This document shows, one piece after another, positions 20,992 through 29,068 of a stretch of 36,415 nt of DNA. A model generated the notes under the pieces. That model did no database searches. It worked only from the letters and a program-made list of their open reading frames with translations, and was not told where the DNA came from. The position numbers and the translations under genes were made by a program. Position 1 is the first letter of the stretch. Every line of letters begins with the position of its first letter. Source of the DNA: Acidimicrobiales bacterium (GTDB lineage: Bacteria; Actinomycetota; Acidimicrobiia; Acidimicrobiales; UBA8190); contig JARLGQ010000021.1 in assembly GCA_031292675.1 (NCBI GenBank), positions 1-36,415 on the forward strand, written 5' to 3'.

Positions 20992-21063
20992 GCCCTCGTA
21001 GCTCAGCGGATAGAGCACCGGCCTCCGGAGCCGGTGGCGCAGGTTCGAGTCCTGCCGAGGGCG
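20992..21063 (+). tRNA. tRNA-Arg (anticodon CCG)
   Basis: A full 72-nt cloverleaf can be folded by eye. The acceptor GCCCTCG pairs with CGAGGGC, the D arm is GCTC-AGCGGATA-GAGC, the anticodon stem CCGGC/GCCGG encloses CTCCGGA with anticodon CCG at 21016+9 to 21027, the variable loop is four bases, and the T arm is GCAGG-TTCGAGT-CCTGC. The discriminator is G and CCA is not encoded. It reads CGG arginine codons. It lies head-to-head with argS, the gene for the enzyme that charges it. Confidence 0.97.
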
Positions 21064-21229
21064 CTTTCCCGACTGCCGAACGGCGTGGGCTCGCGGGGGT
21101 CGCGTGACGACGACGCTCCGACGGCCGGGCGCCGACGCCGTTCAGATCGACGTCCCCAACCGGAACTGGGACAATGTGTGCTTGCCGAATCGTCGCTCCC
21201 CATTCGACGGCCGACTTCGGTAGCCGGGT

Positions 21230-22516
21230 ATGCCCCCTTCGACAAGGCCGGAGACTCGTCCCGCCAAGGTCACCCTGGTGCGCCGTTGGAGTGCGCTGCT
21301 CATCGGGTTGGCCATTCTCGTCGTCGTGATCGTCGACCTGACCAGCACCGGCAAGAAGACCGACTCGCACCCTCGTGCCACACCGCGGGCGCCGGTGCAG
21401 ACCCGCTCCGGGGGCCAGAAGGCGGGCCAGAGCTCCGACTGCCACGCCGTCACCGATCCGTTGCCGGGCATGCCCGCGGTGACCGACCCGTGCAACATCT
21501 ACGCGGCCGACGGGGCCGGAGATCTCAGTGCGGTGACGCAGTCCGCCCGACCGCTCATCTACGTCCCCAACAGTCTCAACAACTCCGTGACGGAGATCGA
21601 CCCGACGGACTACCAGGTCGTGCGCACGTTCGCCGTCGGAGCCCTTCCTCAGCACGTCGTCCCGTCGTGGGACCTCAAGACCTTGTGGGTGACCAACGAC
21701 CAGGGCAACAGCCTGACTCCCATCGACCCGGCCACCGGCATCCCCGGTACGCCGGTGAGCGTCGAGGACCCGTACAACATGTACTTCACCCCTGACGGGC
21801 GCTACGCCATCGTCGTGGCGGAAGCGTTGCAGCGCCTCGATTTCCGGGATCCCCACACCATGGCGCTCGTCCATTCGCTGCCGGTCCCGTGCCACGGGGT
21901 CGACCACATGGACTTCTCGGCCGACGGCACCTACCTCATCGCATCGTGTGAATTCTCCGGCAAGCTCCTGAAGGTCGACGTCGCCGGTCAGTCCGTGGTG
22001 GGCACGCTGTCGCTGGGTTCGGGAGCCGAGCCCCAGGACGTCAAGCTGTCGCCGGACGGAACCGTCTTCTACGTGGCCGATCTCACCGCCGGCGGTGTGT
22101 GGGAGGTGGACGGCGACACCTTCAAGACACTGGGCTTCCTTCCCACCGGCAAGGGGGCGCACGGTCTCTACGTCAGCCGGGACGCCCAGGACCTCTACGT
22201 CTCGAACCGTGGCTCGGGCACGGTTTCGGTGATCTCCTTCGCGAAACGGCAGGTGGTCGCCACCTGGTCCCTCCCGCCCGAGACCGGCGACCATCCCGGC
22301 CGATCGAGCGACGCCGCCAGCCCCGACATGGGAGGGGTGTCGGCCGACGGCAAGGTGCTGTGGCTGTCGGGTCGCTATGACTCCGACGTCTACGCCATCG
22401 ACACCACGACCGGAAGACAACTGGCACGCATCCCGGTTGGCTACGGTCCGCACGGGCTGTGTGTGTGGCCGCAACCCGGTCGTTACTCGCTCGGGCACAC
22501 GGGAATCCTGCGATGA
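21230..22516 (+). CDS. Membrane-anchored YVTN-type beta-propeller protein
   Basis: A 428-residue protein with one N-terminal membrane helix (about residues 20-37) after a basic start, then a Thr/Pro/Gly linker and a series of beta-propeller blades. Repeats read like LIYVPNSLNNSVTEID, LWVTNDQGNSLTPID, VFYVADLTAGGVWEVD and LYVSNRGSGTVSVI, the YVTN/YncE pattern. It should face outward with the propeller outside the membrane. Such propellers usually bind proteins, metals or redox cofactors; the ligand here is unknown. Its stop overlaps the start of the NodB-fold gene by four bases (ATGA), so the two probably act together. Confidence 0.88.
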   Translation: MPPSTRPETRPAKVTLVRRWSALLIGLAILVVVIVDLTSTGKKTDSHPRATPRAPVQTRSGGQKAGQSSDCHAVTDPLPGMPAVTDPCNIYAADGAGDLSAVTQSARPLIYVPNSLNNSVTEIDPTDYQVVRTFAVGALPQHVVPSWDLKTLWVTNDQGNSLTPIDPATGIPGTPVSVEDPYNMYFTPDGRYAIVVAEALQRLDFRDPHTMALVHSLPVPCHGVDHMDFSADGTYLIASCEFSGKLLKVDVAGQSVVGTLSLGSGAEPQDVKLSPDGTVFYVADLTAGGVWEVDGDTFKTLGFLPTGKGAHGLYVSRDAQDLYVSNRGSGTVSVISFAKRQVVATWSLPPETGDHPGRSSDAASPDMGGVSADGKVLWLSGRYDSDVYAIDTTTGRQLARIPVGYGPHGLCVWPQPGRYSLGHTGILR

Positions 22517-23295
22517 GCGACCGCGCCGGAGGCGAGTCCCGCCGGGCGACACTGTCACGCCGCACTGCGCTGGCGTCGGCCGGAGCGGCGGTGCTGGCGG
22601 GATGCGGCGTCACCCGGGAGCAGAAAGCGACCGCACCGAACCCTCGTCGGGTCCCGGTGGCGCCGTCCACGACCACGTCGCTGCCAGGGGGCCCCGCCCG
22701 CTACGTCGCCAGCGGCCCGCGCACCGCCAACGGGGTGGCCCTGACGTTCCACGGGTCAGGCGACGTGACCCTGACACAGCAGCTCTTAACGTCTGCGCAC
22801 CAGCTGTCCGCACCGATCACGGTGTTCGGAGTGGGCACCTGGATGCAGGCCAATCCCGCCCTCGCCGACCAGATCCTGGCCGGGGGCCATACCCTCGGGA
22901 ACCACACCTACACGCACCCCGACCTCGGCAGCCTCGACGCCGCCGGCGTGGCGGACGAGATCCAACGATGCGCACAGGTGCTCGAAGGTCTCGAGGGGAC
23001 CAACGGGCGCTGGTTCCGGCCTTCGGGCATCGTCGTCCCCACCGCGCTGATCCTCGAGCAGGCGGGCCTGGCCGGCTACCCGGTGTCCGTCGGTTACGAC
23101 GTCGACCCGCTCGACTACCAGGACCCCGGTTCCGCCGCCATCATCGCCCGGGTCACGAGCGCCCTGCGCCCCGGGTCCATCGTGAGCCTCCACACCGGTC
23201 ACGCCGGAACCGTGGAGGCCTTCCCGGCTCTGGTGCAGTTGATCCGGTCCCGCCGCCTCGAGCCGGTCCTCGTCGGAGACCTCGTCACGCGGTAG
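22513..23295 (+). CDS. NodB-fold (polysaccharide deacetylase-like) lipoprotein with altered motif 1
   Basis: A 260-residue exported protein. The N-terminus combines a twin-arginine-like TLSRRTALASAGAAV with the lipobox LAGC (Cys31), suggesting a Tat-exported lipoprotein. The NodB domain has the metal-histidine motif 2 (HTLGNHTYTHPDL), motif 3 RWFRPSG, the YDVDPLDYQDPG segment and motif 5 SIVSLHTGHAGT. Motif 1, normally TFDDGP with the catalytic base and a metal-binding Asp, reads TFHGSGD (around His80). This suggests altered chemistry or a binding role. It is translationally coupled to the preceding beta-propeller gene. Confidence 0.87.
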   Translation: MSDRAGGESRRATLSRRTALASAGAAVLAGCGVTREQKATAPNPRRVPVAPSTTTSLPGGPARYVASGPRTANGVALTFHGSGDVTLTQQLLTSAHQLSAPITVFGVGTWMQANPALADQILAGGHTLGNHTYTHPDLGSLDAAGVADEIQRCAQVLEGLEGTNGRWFRPSGIVVPTALILEQAGLAGYPVSVGYDVDPLDYQDPGSAAIIARVTSALRPGSIVSLHTGHAGTVEAFPALVQLIRSRRLEPVLVGDLVTR

Positions 23296-23350
23296 GCCCG
23301 GTACCGCAGGACCGGCGCGAGCAGGCCGGTTCCCCTACTCTCCGGCTCCG

Positions 23351-24421
23351 GTGCAACGGCTCAGAACGGGGGCAGGGATCGCCCCTCGACCGCATCCGGG
23401 TCGCGGGGCGCCACCCACGGTGGCGCGGTGGCTCGTGATCGCCGTCGTCGCCGCCGGCCTGGGCGCGTGCAGCAGCGGACACGCCGCCTCCACCACGACA
23501 CAGCCCACCTCGGTCACCTCCGGCAGCGCCAACGGCAGCGGGGGCTGCAGCACCGCGGCGCCATCGGGCTCGACCACGCTGACGTTGACCGTGGCGGGGC
23601 GACAGAGGATCGTCATCGTCCACGTTCCGGCCGGCTACTCGGGCTCGACCCAGGTGCCGCTCGTGCTCAACATGCACGGCAGCGGGACGACGGCTGCGGA
23701 TCAAGAGGCGTTCACTGCGATGGACAGCACCGCCGACAGCGACGGGTTCGTCGTGGCCTACCCCCAAGGGTTGATCCCCGAGGGATCGGGATTCGACTGG
23801 AACGTGCCCGGGGTTCCCCTCGTCGGCGGCAGGCCCGTCCCCGCCGGTGCGGCCGACGACGTCACGTTCCTCACAACGCTGGTGCACGTCCTGGAACAGC
23901 GCTACTGCATCGACGGCAGCCGCGTCTACGCCACGGGATTCTCGGGCGGGTCGCGCATCACGAGCCAGCTCGCCTGCGACGCGTCGGGCACGTTCGCGGC
24001 GGTCGCCCCCGTGAGCGGTCTGCGCCGCCCGCTCCCGTGCCCCACGTCGAGGGCGGTGCCTGTCCTCACCTTCCACGGCACCGCCGACCCCGTCGACCCC
24101 TACAACGGCAAGGGCCAGGCCTACTGGACCTACTCGGTACCGCGGGCGGCCGAGGACTGGGCGCTCCAGGACCGCTGCGCTCAGGCGCCCACGACATCGC
24201 AACCTGCGCCCGGGGTCACCCTGACCCGCTACACGGCGTGCGCCGGGGGTGCGACCGTCGAGCTGTACACCATCAGCGGCGAGGGCCATGAATGGCCCGG
24301 TGGCCCCCACCTGCGGAAAGCCCTCACCGACGTGCTCGGCCCCCAGTCCGGTGCCGTCGACGCCGACGCCGTCATGTGGGCCTTCTTCGCCGCTCACCCC
24401 TTGTCCCAGGACAATAAATAG
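23351..24421 (+). CDS. Lipoprotein esterase of the PHB depolymerase/LpqC (CE1-like) family
   Basis: An alpha/beta-hydrolase with the nucleophile Ser198 in YATGFSGGSR, a likely acid in HGTADPVDPYNG (around Asp246) and the His in GEGHEWPGG (His313). MHGSGTTAADQE forms the oxyanion region, as in poly(3-hydroxybutyrate) depolymerase-like and feruloyl-esterase-like proteins. The signal WLVIAVVAAGLGAC ends at Cys40 as a lipobox, and a Ser/Thr-rich linker follows. The GTG at 23351 gives a long leader; a GTG at 23420 (17 residues before the Cys) would give a more typical signal peptide. Substrate unknown; it acts outside the membrane. Confidence 0.85.
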   Translation: MQRLRTGAGIAPRPHPGRGAPPTVARWLVIAVVAAGLGACSSGHAASTTTQPTSVTSGSANGSGGCSTAAPSGSTTLTLTVAGRQRIVIVHVPAGYSGSTQVPLVLNMHGSGTTAADQEAFTAMDSTADSDGFVVAYPQGLIPEGSGFDWNVPGVPLVGGRPVPAGAADDVTFLTTLVHVLEQRYCIDGSRVYATGFSGGSRITSQLACDASGTFAAVAPVSGLRRPLPCPTSRAVPVLTFHGTADPVDPYNGKGQAYWTYSVPRAAEDWALQDRCAQAPTTSQPAPGVTLTRYTACAGGATVELYTISGEGHEWPGGPHLRKALTDVLGPQSGAVDADAVMWAFFAAHPLSQDNK

Positions 24422-24422
24422 A

Positions 24423-24452
24423 TTGACTCCATTTACATAACGGATCTAGAGT
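24423..24452 (+). promoter_or_regulatory. Promoter of the fur-katA operon, predicted leaderless
   Basis: TTGACT at 24423-24428 and TAGAGT at 24447-24452 are separated by 18 bases inside a short AT-rich island that stands out from the GC-rich surroundings. A start point about seven bases after the minus-10 falls on the ATG at 24459, so the mRNA would lack a leader, and no ribosome site is visible. The AT-rich spacer is the expected place for autoregulation by the Fur-family product, as at mycobacterial furA-katG. Confidence 0.65.
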
Positions 24453-24458
24453 AGGTGC

Positions 24459-24917
24459 ATGGGGCCGACCGGCACGGACACGCTGCGCCTCGAGCTGGCA
24501 GAGGCCCTGCGGTCTTCGGGGCTCCGCGTGACCGCACCCCGGCTCGGCGTCTTGACCGCATTACGGGCCCGGCCGCATTCCGACACCGACTCGGTCATCC
24601 GAGCCGTGCGCCTCGACCTGGGCTCGGTCTCGGCCCAGGCCGTCTACAACGTGCTCGCCGCGTTGGTCGACGTGGGGCTGGTCCGGCGCATCGAGCCCGC
24701 CGGGAGCCCCGCCCTCTACGAGGTGCGCGTCTCTGACAATCACCACCACGTCGTGTGCCGCCGGTGCGGGGCGACGGCGGATGTGGACTGCGCCGTGGGC
24801 AGGCGCCCGTGCCTCACCCCTTCCGAGACGAGTGGGTATCTCCTGGACGAAGCCGAGGTCACGTTCTGGGGGTTGTGCCCCGCCTGTCAGACAGAACCGG
24901 GAACCACCCCGACATGA
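24459..24917 (+). CDS. Fur-family peroxide/metal-responsive repressor (FurA/CatR-like)
   Basis: A 152-residue regulator with an N-terminal winged helix (LRVTAPRLGVLTALRARPHSDTDSVIRAV, then QAVYNVLAALVDVGLVRRIE) and a C-terminal dimerisation domain with the metal motif DNHHHVVCRRCG. The CRRC and CPAC cysteine pairs match the structural zinc site. It directly precedes a catalase gene, the arrangement of actinobacterial FurA/CatR proteins that respond to peroxide and derepress the catalase. It is probably autoregulated at the AT-rich promoter upstream. Whether it senses peroxide or iron cannot be decided from sequence alone. Confidence 0.92.
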   Translation: MGPTGTDTLRLELAEALRSSGLRVTAPRLGVLTALRARPHSDTDSVIRAVRLDLGSVSAQAVYNVLAALVDVGLVRRIEPAGSPALYEVRVSDNHHHVVCRRCGATADVDCAVGRRPCLTPSETSGYLLDEAEVTFWGLCPACQTEPGTTPT

Positions 24918-24958
24918 CCGATGCGACGGAGAAACCGACAGGCGCAGGTGAGGCCTGA
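24914..24958 (+). CDS. Possible 14-residue micro-ORF between fur and katA
   Basis: An ATG overlaps the fur stop (ATGA) and opens a 14-codon frame reading MTDATEKPTGAGEA that ends 21 bases before the katA ATG. The overlap would allow coupled translation, and ribosomes ending here would be placed just before the katA ribosome site. It could also be chance. No family is recognisable. Confidence 0.25.
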   Translation: MTDATEKPTGAGEA

Positions 24959-24979
24959 GAGACAGAAAGAGGCCAGTCG

Positions 24980-26428
24980 ATGAGCGATACCCCCCCGTAC
25001 ACCACCTCCGACGCCGGGATCCCGGCGGCCAGCGACGAGCATTCCCTGACCGTGGGGCCCGACGGACCGATCCTGCTCCAGGACGCGTACCTGGTCCAGA
25101 AGATGCAGCACTTCAACCGTGAGCGCGTCCCCGAACGCGTCGTCCACGCCAAAGGCGGCGGCGCCCACGGGTTCTTCGAGACGACCGAGGATGTCTCGGC
25201 CTTCACCAAGGCCGCCCTTTTCCAGCCGGGCGTGAGGACCGACCTGCTGGTGCGGTTCTCCACCGTGGCCGGCGAGATGGGCTCGCCCGACACGGCCCGT
25301 GACCCGCGCGGGTTCGCCGTGAAGTTCTACACGGAGCAGGGCAACTACGACATGGTGGGCAACAACACGCCGGTGTTCTTCGTCCGGGACCCTCAGAAGT
25401 TCCAGGACTTCATCCACTCCCAGAAGCGGCGAGCCGACAACCATCTGCGGGACAACAACATGCAGTGGGACTTCTGGACCCTTTCGCCCGAGTCGGCCCA
25501 CCAGGTGACGGTGCTCATGGGTGATCGGGGCATCCCGCGCTCGTGGCGGCACATGGACGGGTTCTCGAGCCACACCTACATGTGGATCAACGCCGGAGGT
25601 CAGCGGTTCTGGGTGAAGTACCACTTCAAGACCGACCAGGGCAACGCGTTCCTCACCAACGACGAGGCGGCGACCATCGCGGCGGCAGACCCCGACGCCC
25701 ACATCCGCGATCTCTACGAGGCCATCGGACGCGGTGAGCACCCGACGTGGACGCTGTCCATGCAGATCATGCCCTTCGACGAGGCGGCGGGTTACCGGTT
25801 CAATCCCTTCGACCTCACCAAGGTCTGGCCGCACTCCGACTACCCGCTGATCCGGGTGGGCCGAATGGTGCTCGACCGGAATCCGGAGAACTACTTCGCC
25901 GAGATCGAGCAGGCCGCCTTCGAGCCGTCCAACATGGTGCCGGGCATCGGCCCGTCCCCCGACAAGATGCTCCTGGGTCGGCTGTTCAGCTACCACGACA
26001 CCCACCTGCACCGGGTGGGGGCCAATGCCCAAGAGCTCCCGGTCAACCAGCCCCGGTCACCCCTGCACTCGTACAACCGCGACGGACACATGCGCCACGA
26101 GAACCCGCCGGACCCCGTGTACGCGCCCAACTCCTACGGCGGCCCCAGAGCCCAGCCGGAGCGCTTCGGCACCGATCCCTCGTGGCACGCCGACGGAGAG
26201 CTCGTCCGCACCGCCTACGAGCTGCATCCCGAGGACGACGACTTCGGCCAGGCCGGCACCTTGGTGCGCGAGGTGCTCGACGACGCCGCTCGGGACCGTC
26301 TGGTGGGCACTGTCGTCGCCCACGTGCGGGCCGGAGTCGTCGAGCCCGTCCTGTCGCGGGTGAAGGAGTACTGGCGCCAGGTCGATCCCGGCCTCGGGGC
26401 CCGCATCGCCAAGGAGCTCGAGACCTGA
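24980..26428 (+). CDS. katA: Monofunctional heme catalase (small-subunit type)
   Basis: Breaks down hydrogen peroxide to water and oxygen in the cytoplasm. The 482-residue length fits clade 3 small catalases. The distal His56 is in [13 protein letters not shown], the distal Asn129 in [12 protein letters not shown], and the proximal heme-ligand Tyr338 in [31 protein letters not shown] and NADPH-site-type segments are also present. The ATG has AAGAGG about eight bases upstream. It lies 62 nt after the Fur-family gene in an apparent operon. Confidence 0.98.
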   Translation: MSDTPPYTTSDAGIPAASDEHSLTVGPDGPILLQDAYLVQKMQHFNRERVPERVVHAKGGGAHGFFETTEDVSAFTKAALFQPGVRTDLLVRFSTVAGEMGSPDTARDPRGFAVKFYTEQGNYDMVGNNTPVFFVRDPQKFQDFIHSQKRRADNHLRDNNMQWDFWTLSPESAHQVTVLMGDRGIPRSWRHMDGFSSHTYMWINAGGQRFWVKYHFKTDQGNAFLTNDEAATIAAADPDAHIRDLYEAIGRGEHPTWTLSMQIMPFDEAAGYRFNPFDLTKVWPHSDYPLIRVGRMVLDRNPENYFAEIEQAAFEPSNMVPGIGPSPDKMLLGRLFSYHDTHLHRVGANAQELPVNQPRSPLHSYNRDGHMRHENPPDPVYAPNSYGGPRAQPERFGTDPSWHADGELVRTAYELHPEDDDFGQAGTLVREVLDDAARDRLVGTVVAHVRAGVVEPVLSRVKEYWRQVDPGLGARIAKELET

Positions 26429-26600
26429 AGCCGGGGTCCCGGCGCCGGTTCGACGGCCGATGGGGCCCGTTCCGTCTCGGCTCGTCGAGGGGGACCTCGG
26501 TGGCTCCGGGCACAGGTGCTGTGATGGGCTCCGGCGGGGCGCGCCCGACGGTCGAGGCCATCGGATCCCGGAGCCGCACGGCCTTCCTAGGGCATCGATT

Positions 26601-26630
26601 CACAGGGGACACACAGGGGACACACAGGGG
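26601..26630. promoter_or_regulatory. Three direct repeats with 11-bp period, likely response-regulator box
   Basis: CACAGGGG occurs three times starting at 26601, 26612 and 26623, each separated by ACA, giving an exact 11-bp period, or one DNA turn. This is the geometry of sites for OmpR/PhoB-type regulators, for example the mycobacterial PhoP box with TCACAG-type repeats. It sits 48-77 bases before the ATG of such a regulator, suggesting autoregulation. The rest of the 249-nt gap after katA shows no gene. Confidence 0.6.
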
Positions 26631-26677
26631 CCGCGTAAGGGCACCGTCCATCCTCGACACCGGAGGGACACCGACCT

Positions 26678-27376
26678 ATGGACACCAAGCGGAACCGAGT
26701 TCTGGTCGTGGACGACGAACCGTCGATCGTCGACGCCGTGGCCACGTCACTGCGCTACGAGGGTTTCGACGTCGAGGAGGCCATGTCCGGACGTGCCGCC
26801 CTGACCGCGGCCCAGGAACGGCCTCCCGACCTGATCGTCCTCGACGTCATGCTGCCTGACCTCGACGGGCTCGAGGTCACCCGGAGGCTGCGCTCCGACG
26901 GCATCCGGGCGCCCGTCCTCTTCCTCACGGCTCGGGACTCCCTGGAGGACAAGATCGCGGGGCTGACCGTGGGAGGCGACGACTACGTCACCAAGCCCTT
27001 CGCCCTGGCCGAGATCATCGCCCGGGCCCGCGCCCTGCTCCGGCGGGCGGGCGTGGGCCCCGACGACGAGGGCGTCCTGCGGTTCTCCGACCTCGAGATG
27101 GACGAGGGCGCGCACGAGGTACGCCGGGCAGGTGCACTGATCCAGCTGACGGCCACGGAGTTCAACCTCCTGCGCTTCTTCCTCCGCAATCCCCGCCAGG
27201 TCCTCTCCAAGGCCCAGATCCTCGACAACGTCTGGCACTACGACTTCGGCGGGGAGGCCAACGTGGTCGAGACCTACGTGAGCTACCTGCGCAAGAAGCT
27301 CGAGCGGCACGGGCCCCCGCTCATCCACACCATTCGCCTGGTCGGCTACACGTTGCGCGAGTCGGAGGCTCCGTAG
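26678..27376 (+). CDS. OmpR/PhoB-family response regulator
   Basis: A 232-residue regulator with receiver domain (residues 5-120): acidic pocket Asp12-Asp13, phospho-acceptor Asp56 in LIVLDVMLP, Thr84 and Lys106 in YVTKPF. The C-terminal winged helix (about 135-228) shows LTATEFNLLRFFLRNPRQVLSKAQIL and the recognition region VVETYVSYLRKKLE, then IHTIRLVGYTLR. It resembles mycobacterial MprA/TcrA-type regulators. A GGAGGCTCC site inside its end serves the following kinase gene. Direct repeats upstream are its probable operator; the downstream redox genes are probable targets. Confidence 0.96.
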   Translation: MDTKRNRVLVVDDEPSIVDAVATSLRYEGFDVEEAMSGRAALTAAQERPPDLIVLDVMLPDLDGLEVTRRLRSDGIRAPVLFLTARDSLEDKIAGLTVGGDDYVTKPFALAEIIARARALLRRAGVGPDDEGVLRFSDLEMDEGAHEVRRAGALIQLTATEFNLLRFFLRNPRQVLSKAQILDNVWHYDFGGEANVVETYVSYLRKKLERHGPPLIHTIRLVGYTLRESEAP

Positions 27377-29032
27377 GTGTCGCTGCGGCTCCGGCTGCTC
27401 CTCGCCGTCGGGGCCGTGGCCCTGACGGCGCTGGCGATCGCGGACGTCGTGACCTACCAGGAGCTGCGCTCGTTCCTCACCAACCGGATCGATCAGTCCC
27501 TCGAGCAGTCGCACATGCCCATCGAGGGCGCGCTCGGGAGCGGTCCCCGTCCCCGAGGGCTCCTCCCGTCCTCGGGCGGGAACCCCCCCACGGGGCAGAG
27601 CGGACCGGGGCCGACTCCGTCCACGACTCCGCCGTCCACCGCCACGTCGTCCTCGGCAGCCACGACACCCGCGTCGGCTTCGCCTCCCTCGTGCGCCGGT
27701 TTCTCGGGCCTCAGCGGCAACCTGCTGCACGAACTACAACCCGGCACCTTCATCGAGGTCCGCGGCTCGTCGAACACCGTCTTGTGCAAATCCACCCTGG
27801 CCGAGTTCGGCTCTGACGACACGGCCGGGCCGAAACTGCCCGGGCACATCACCGGCTTCGTGGCCAACGCCGACAACGAGGAGACGGCGTACTTCACAGC
27901 TCCGGGCCTCGACAGCGACGACGGGCAGTACCGGATGCGGGCATCGGTGCTCCATGGGGGCCCCTACACCGGCGGGCAGCTCGTGGTGGGCGTCCCGCTG
28001 GGCTCGACGGTCTCGACCCTGGACCGACTGGTCGGCGTGGAGCTGGCGGTGACCGGTGCCGCGCTCGCCGCCGCCCTGCTGATGGGGTGGTGGCTGGTGA
28101 GGGTGAGCTTCCGCCCCCTGCGGGCGATCGAGGACACGGCCGAGGCCATCGCCCGGGGCGAGCTCGCCGAGCGGGTCCCCGGAGACGAGGCGCGCACGGA
28201 GGTGGGGCGCCTGGCCCGCGCCCTCAACGTCATGCTCGGCCGCATCGAACGGGCCTTCGCGCAGCGCGACGCCACCGAGGAGGAACTGCGGGTGTCGGAG
28301 GGCCGGATGCGCCAGTTCGTCGCCGACGCCTCCCACGAGCTGCGGACGCCGCTTGCGGCGGTGTCCGCCTACGCCGAATTGTTCGAGCAGGGAGCGGCGA
28401 CGCGCGCCGACGACCTCGAACGCGTCATGCACGGCATAGGCAACGAGACCGCCCGCATGGGCCGTCTCGTCGAGGACCTCCTCCTGCTGGCGAGACTGGA
28501 CGAGGGACGACCCCTCGAGCGCGAAGAGGTCGAGCTCGTCGGCGTGGCGGCCGAGGCCATGAAGACGGCGACGACGGTGGGCCCGCAGTGGCCCGTGCGC
28601 CTCGTCGCCCGGCAGCCGGTGGAGATCGTCGGCGACCGTATGCGAATCCGCCAGGTGCTCGACAACCTGCTCGCCAACGTCCGGACCCACTGCCCGGAGG
28701 GAACGCCGACGGTCATCACCGTCGGCCAGGAGGGGGCCGAAGCCGTGATCAGGGTCGAGGACCAAGGCCCCGGCCTGGGCCCTGACGACCGCGCCCGGGT
28801 CTTCGAGCGGTTCTTCCGCGCCGACCCCTCGCGATCACGACGCCACGGCGGTGCCGGCCTGGGCCTTTCCATCGTGGCGTCCATCGCCAGAGCCCATGGC
28901 GGCACGGTCAGTGCCGCTTCCCCCACCGGCGGCGGCACCGTGTTCACCCTGCGCCTGCCGGTCTCGGGAGCCCCAGGCATCGCGGACCCGGCGGGCCCGG
29001 CGGACATCGGCGCATTCACAGCTGATTCCTAA
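27377..29032 (+). CDS. Sensor histidine kinase with Cys-containing extracellular domain
   Basis: A 551-residue membrane kinase. TM1 spans about residues 7-25, an outer domain of about 195 residues follows, TM2 is about 221-243, then HAMP, HisKA with the phosphorylated His320 in DASHELRTPLAA, and an ATPase domain with DNLLANVRTHCPEG (N box), VEDQGPGLGPD and RRHGGAGLGLSIV. The outer domain begins with a Pro/Ser/Thr linker (about 55-104) and has two cysteines, Cys106 and Cys137, that could form a redox-sensitive disulfide. The GTG start abuts the regulator stop. Linked to redox genes downstream. Confidence 0.95.
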   Translation: MSLRLRLLLAVGAVALTALAIADVVTYQELRSFLTNRIDQSLEQSHMPIEGALGSGPRPRGLLPSSGGNPPTGQSGPGPTPSTTPPSTATSSSAATTPASASPPSCAGFSGLSGNLLHELQPGTFIEVRGSSNTVLCKSTLAEFGSDDTAGPKLPGHITGFVANADNEETAYFTAPGLDSDDGQYRMRASVLHGGPYTGGQLVVGVPLGSTVSTLDRLVGVELAVTGAALAAALLMGWWLVRVSFRPLRAIEDTAEAIARGELAERVPGDEARTEVGRLARALNVMLGRIERAFAQRDATEEELRVSEGRMRQFVADASHELRTPLAAVSAYAELFEQGAATRADDLERVMHGIGNETARMGRLVEDLLLLARLDEGRPLEREEVELVGVAAEAMKTATTVGPQWPVRLVARQPVEIVGDRMRIRQVLDNLLANVRTHCPEGTPTVITVGQEGAEAVIRVEDQGPGLGPDDRARVFERFFRADPSRSRRHGGAGLGLSIVASIARAHGGTVSAASPTGGGTVFTLRLPVSGAPGIADPAGPADIGAFTADS

Positions 29033-29068
29033 CCGGCTGTGCGAGGACCCCGAGGTTCGCATGGTGAC

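Noticed and set aside
19133-21001. A 622-codon plus-strand frame covering argS
   Set aside because: It mirrors the codon structure of argS, reads through its whole length without domains, and runs up to the tRNA gene. It is a shadow.
23300-23330. An ACCGGC...GCCGGT inverted repeat between the NodB-fold and esterase genes as a terminator
   Set aside because: A six-base stem with an eight-base loop and no T-run is too weak to separate from background in GC-rich DNA.
26436-26452. A GCCGG-GGTC-CCGGC hairpin after katA as a terminator
   Set aside because: The stem is only five base pairs with no T-run, and similar short GC palindromes occur often in this window.
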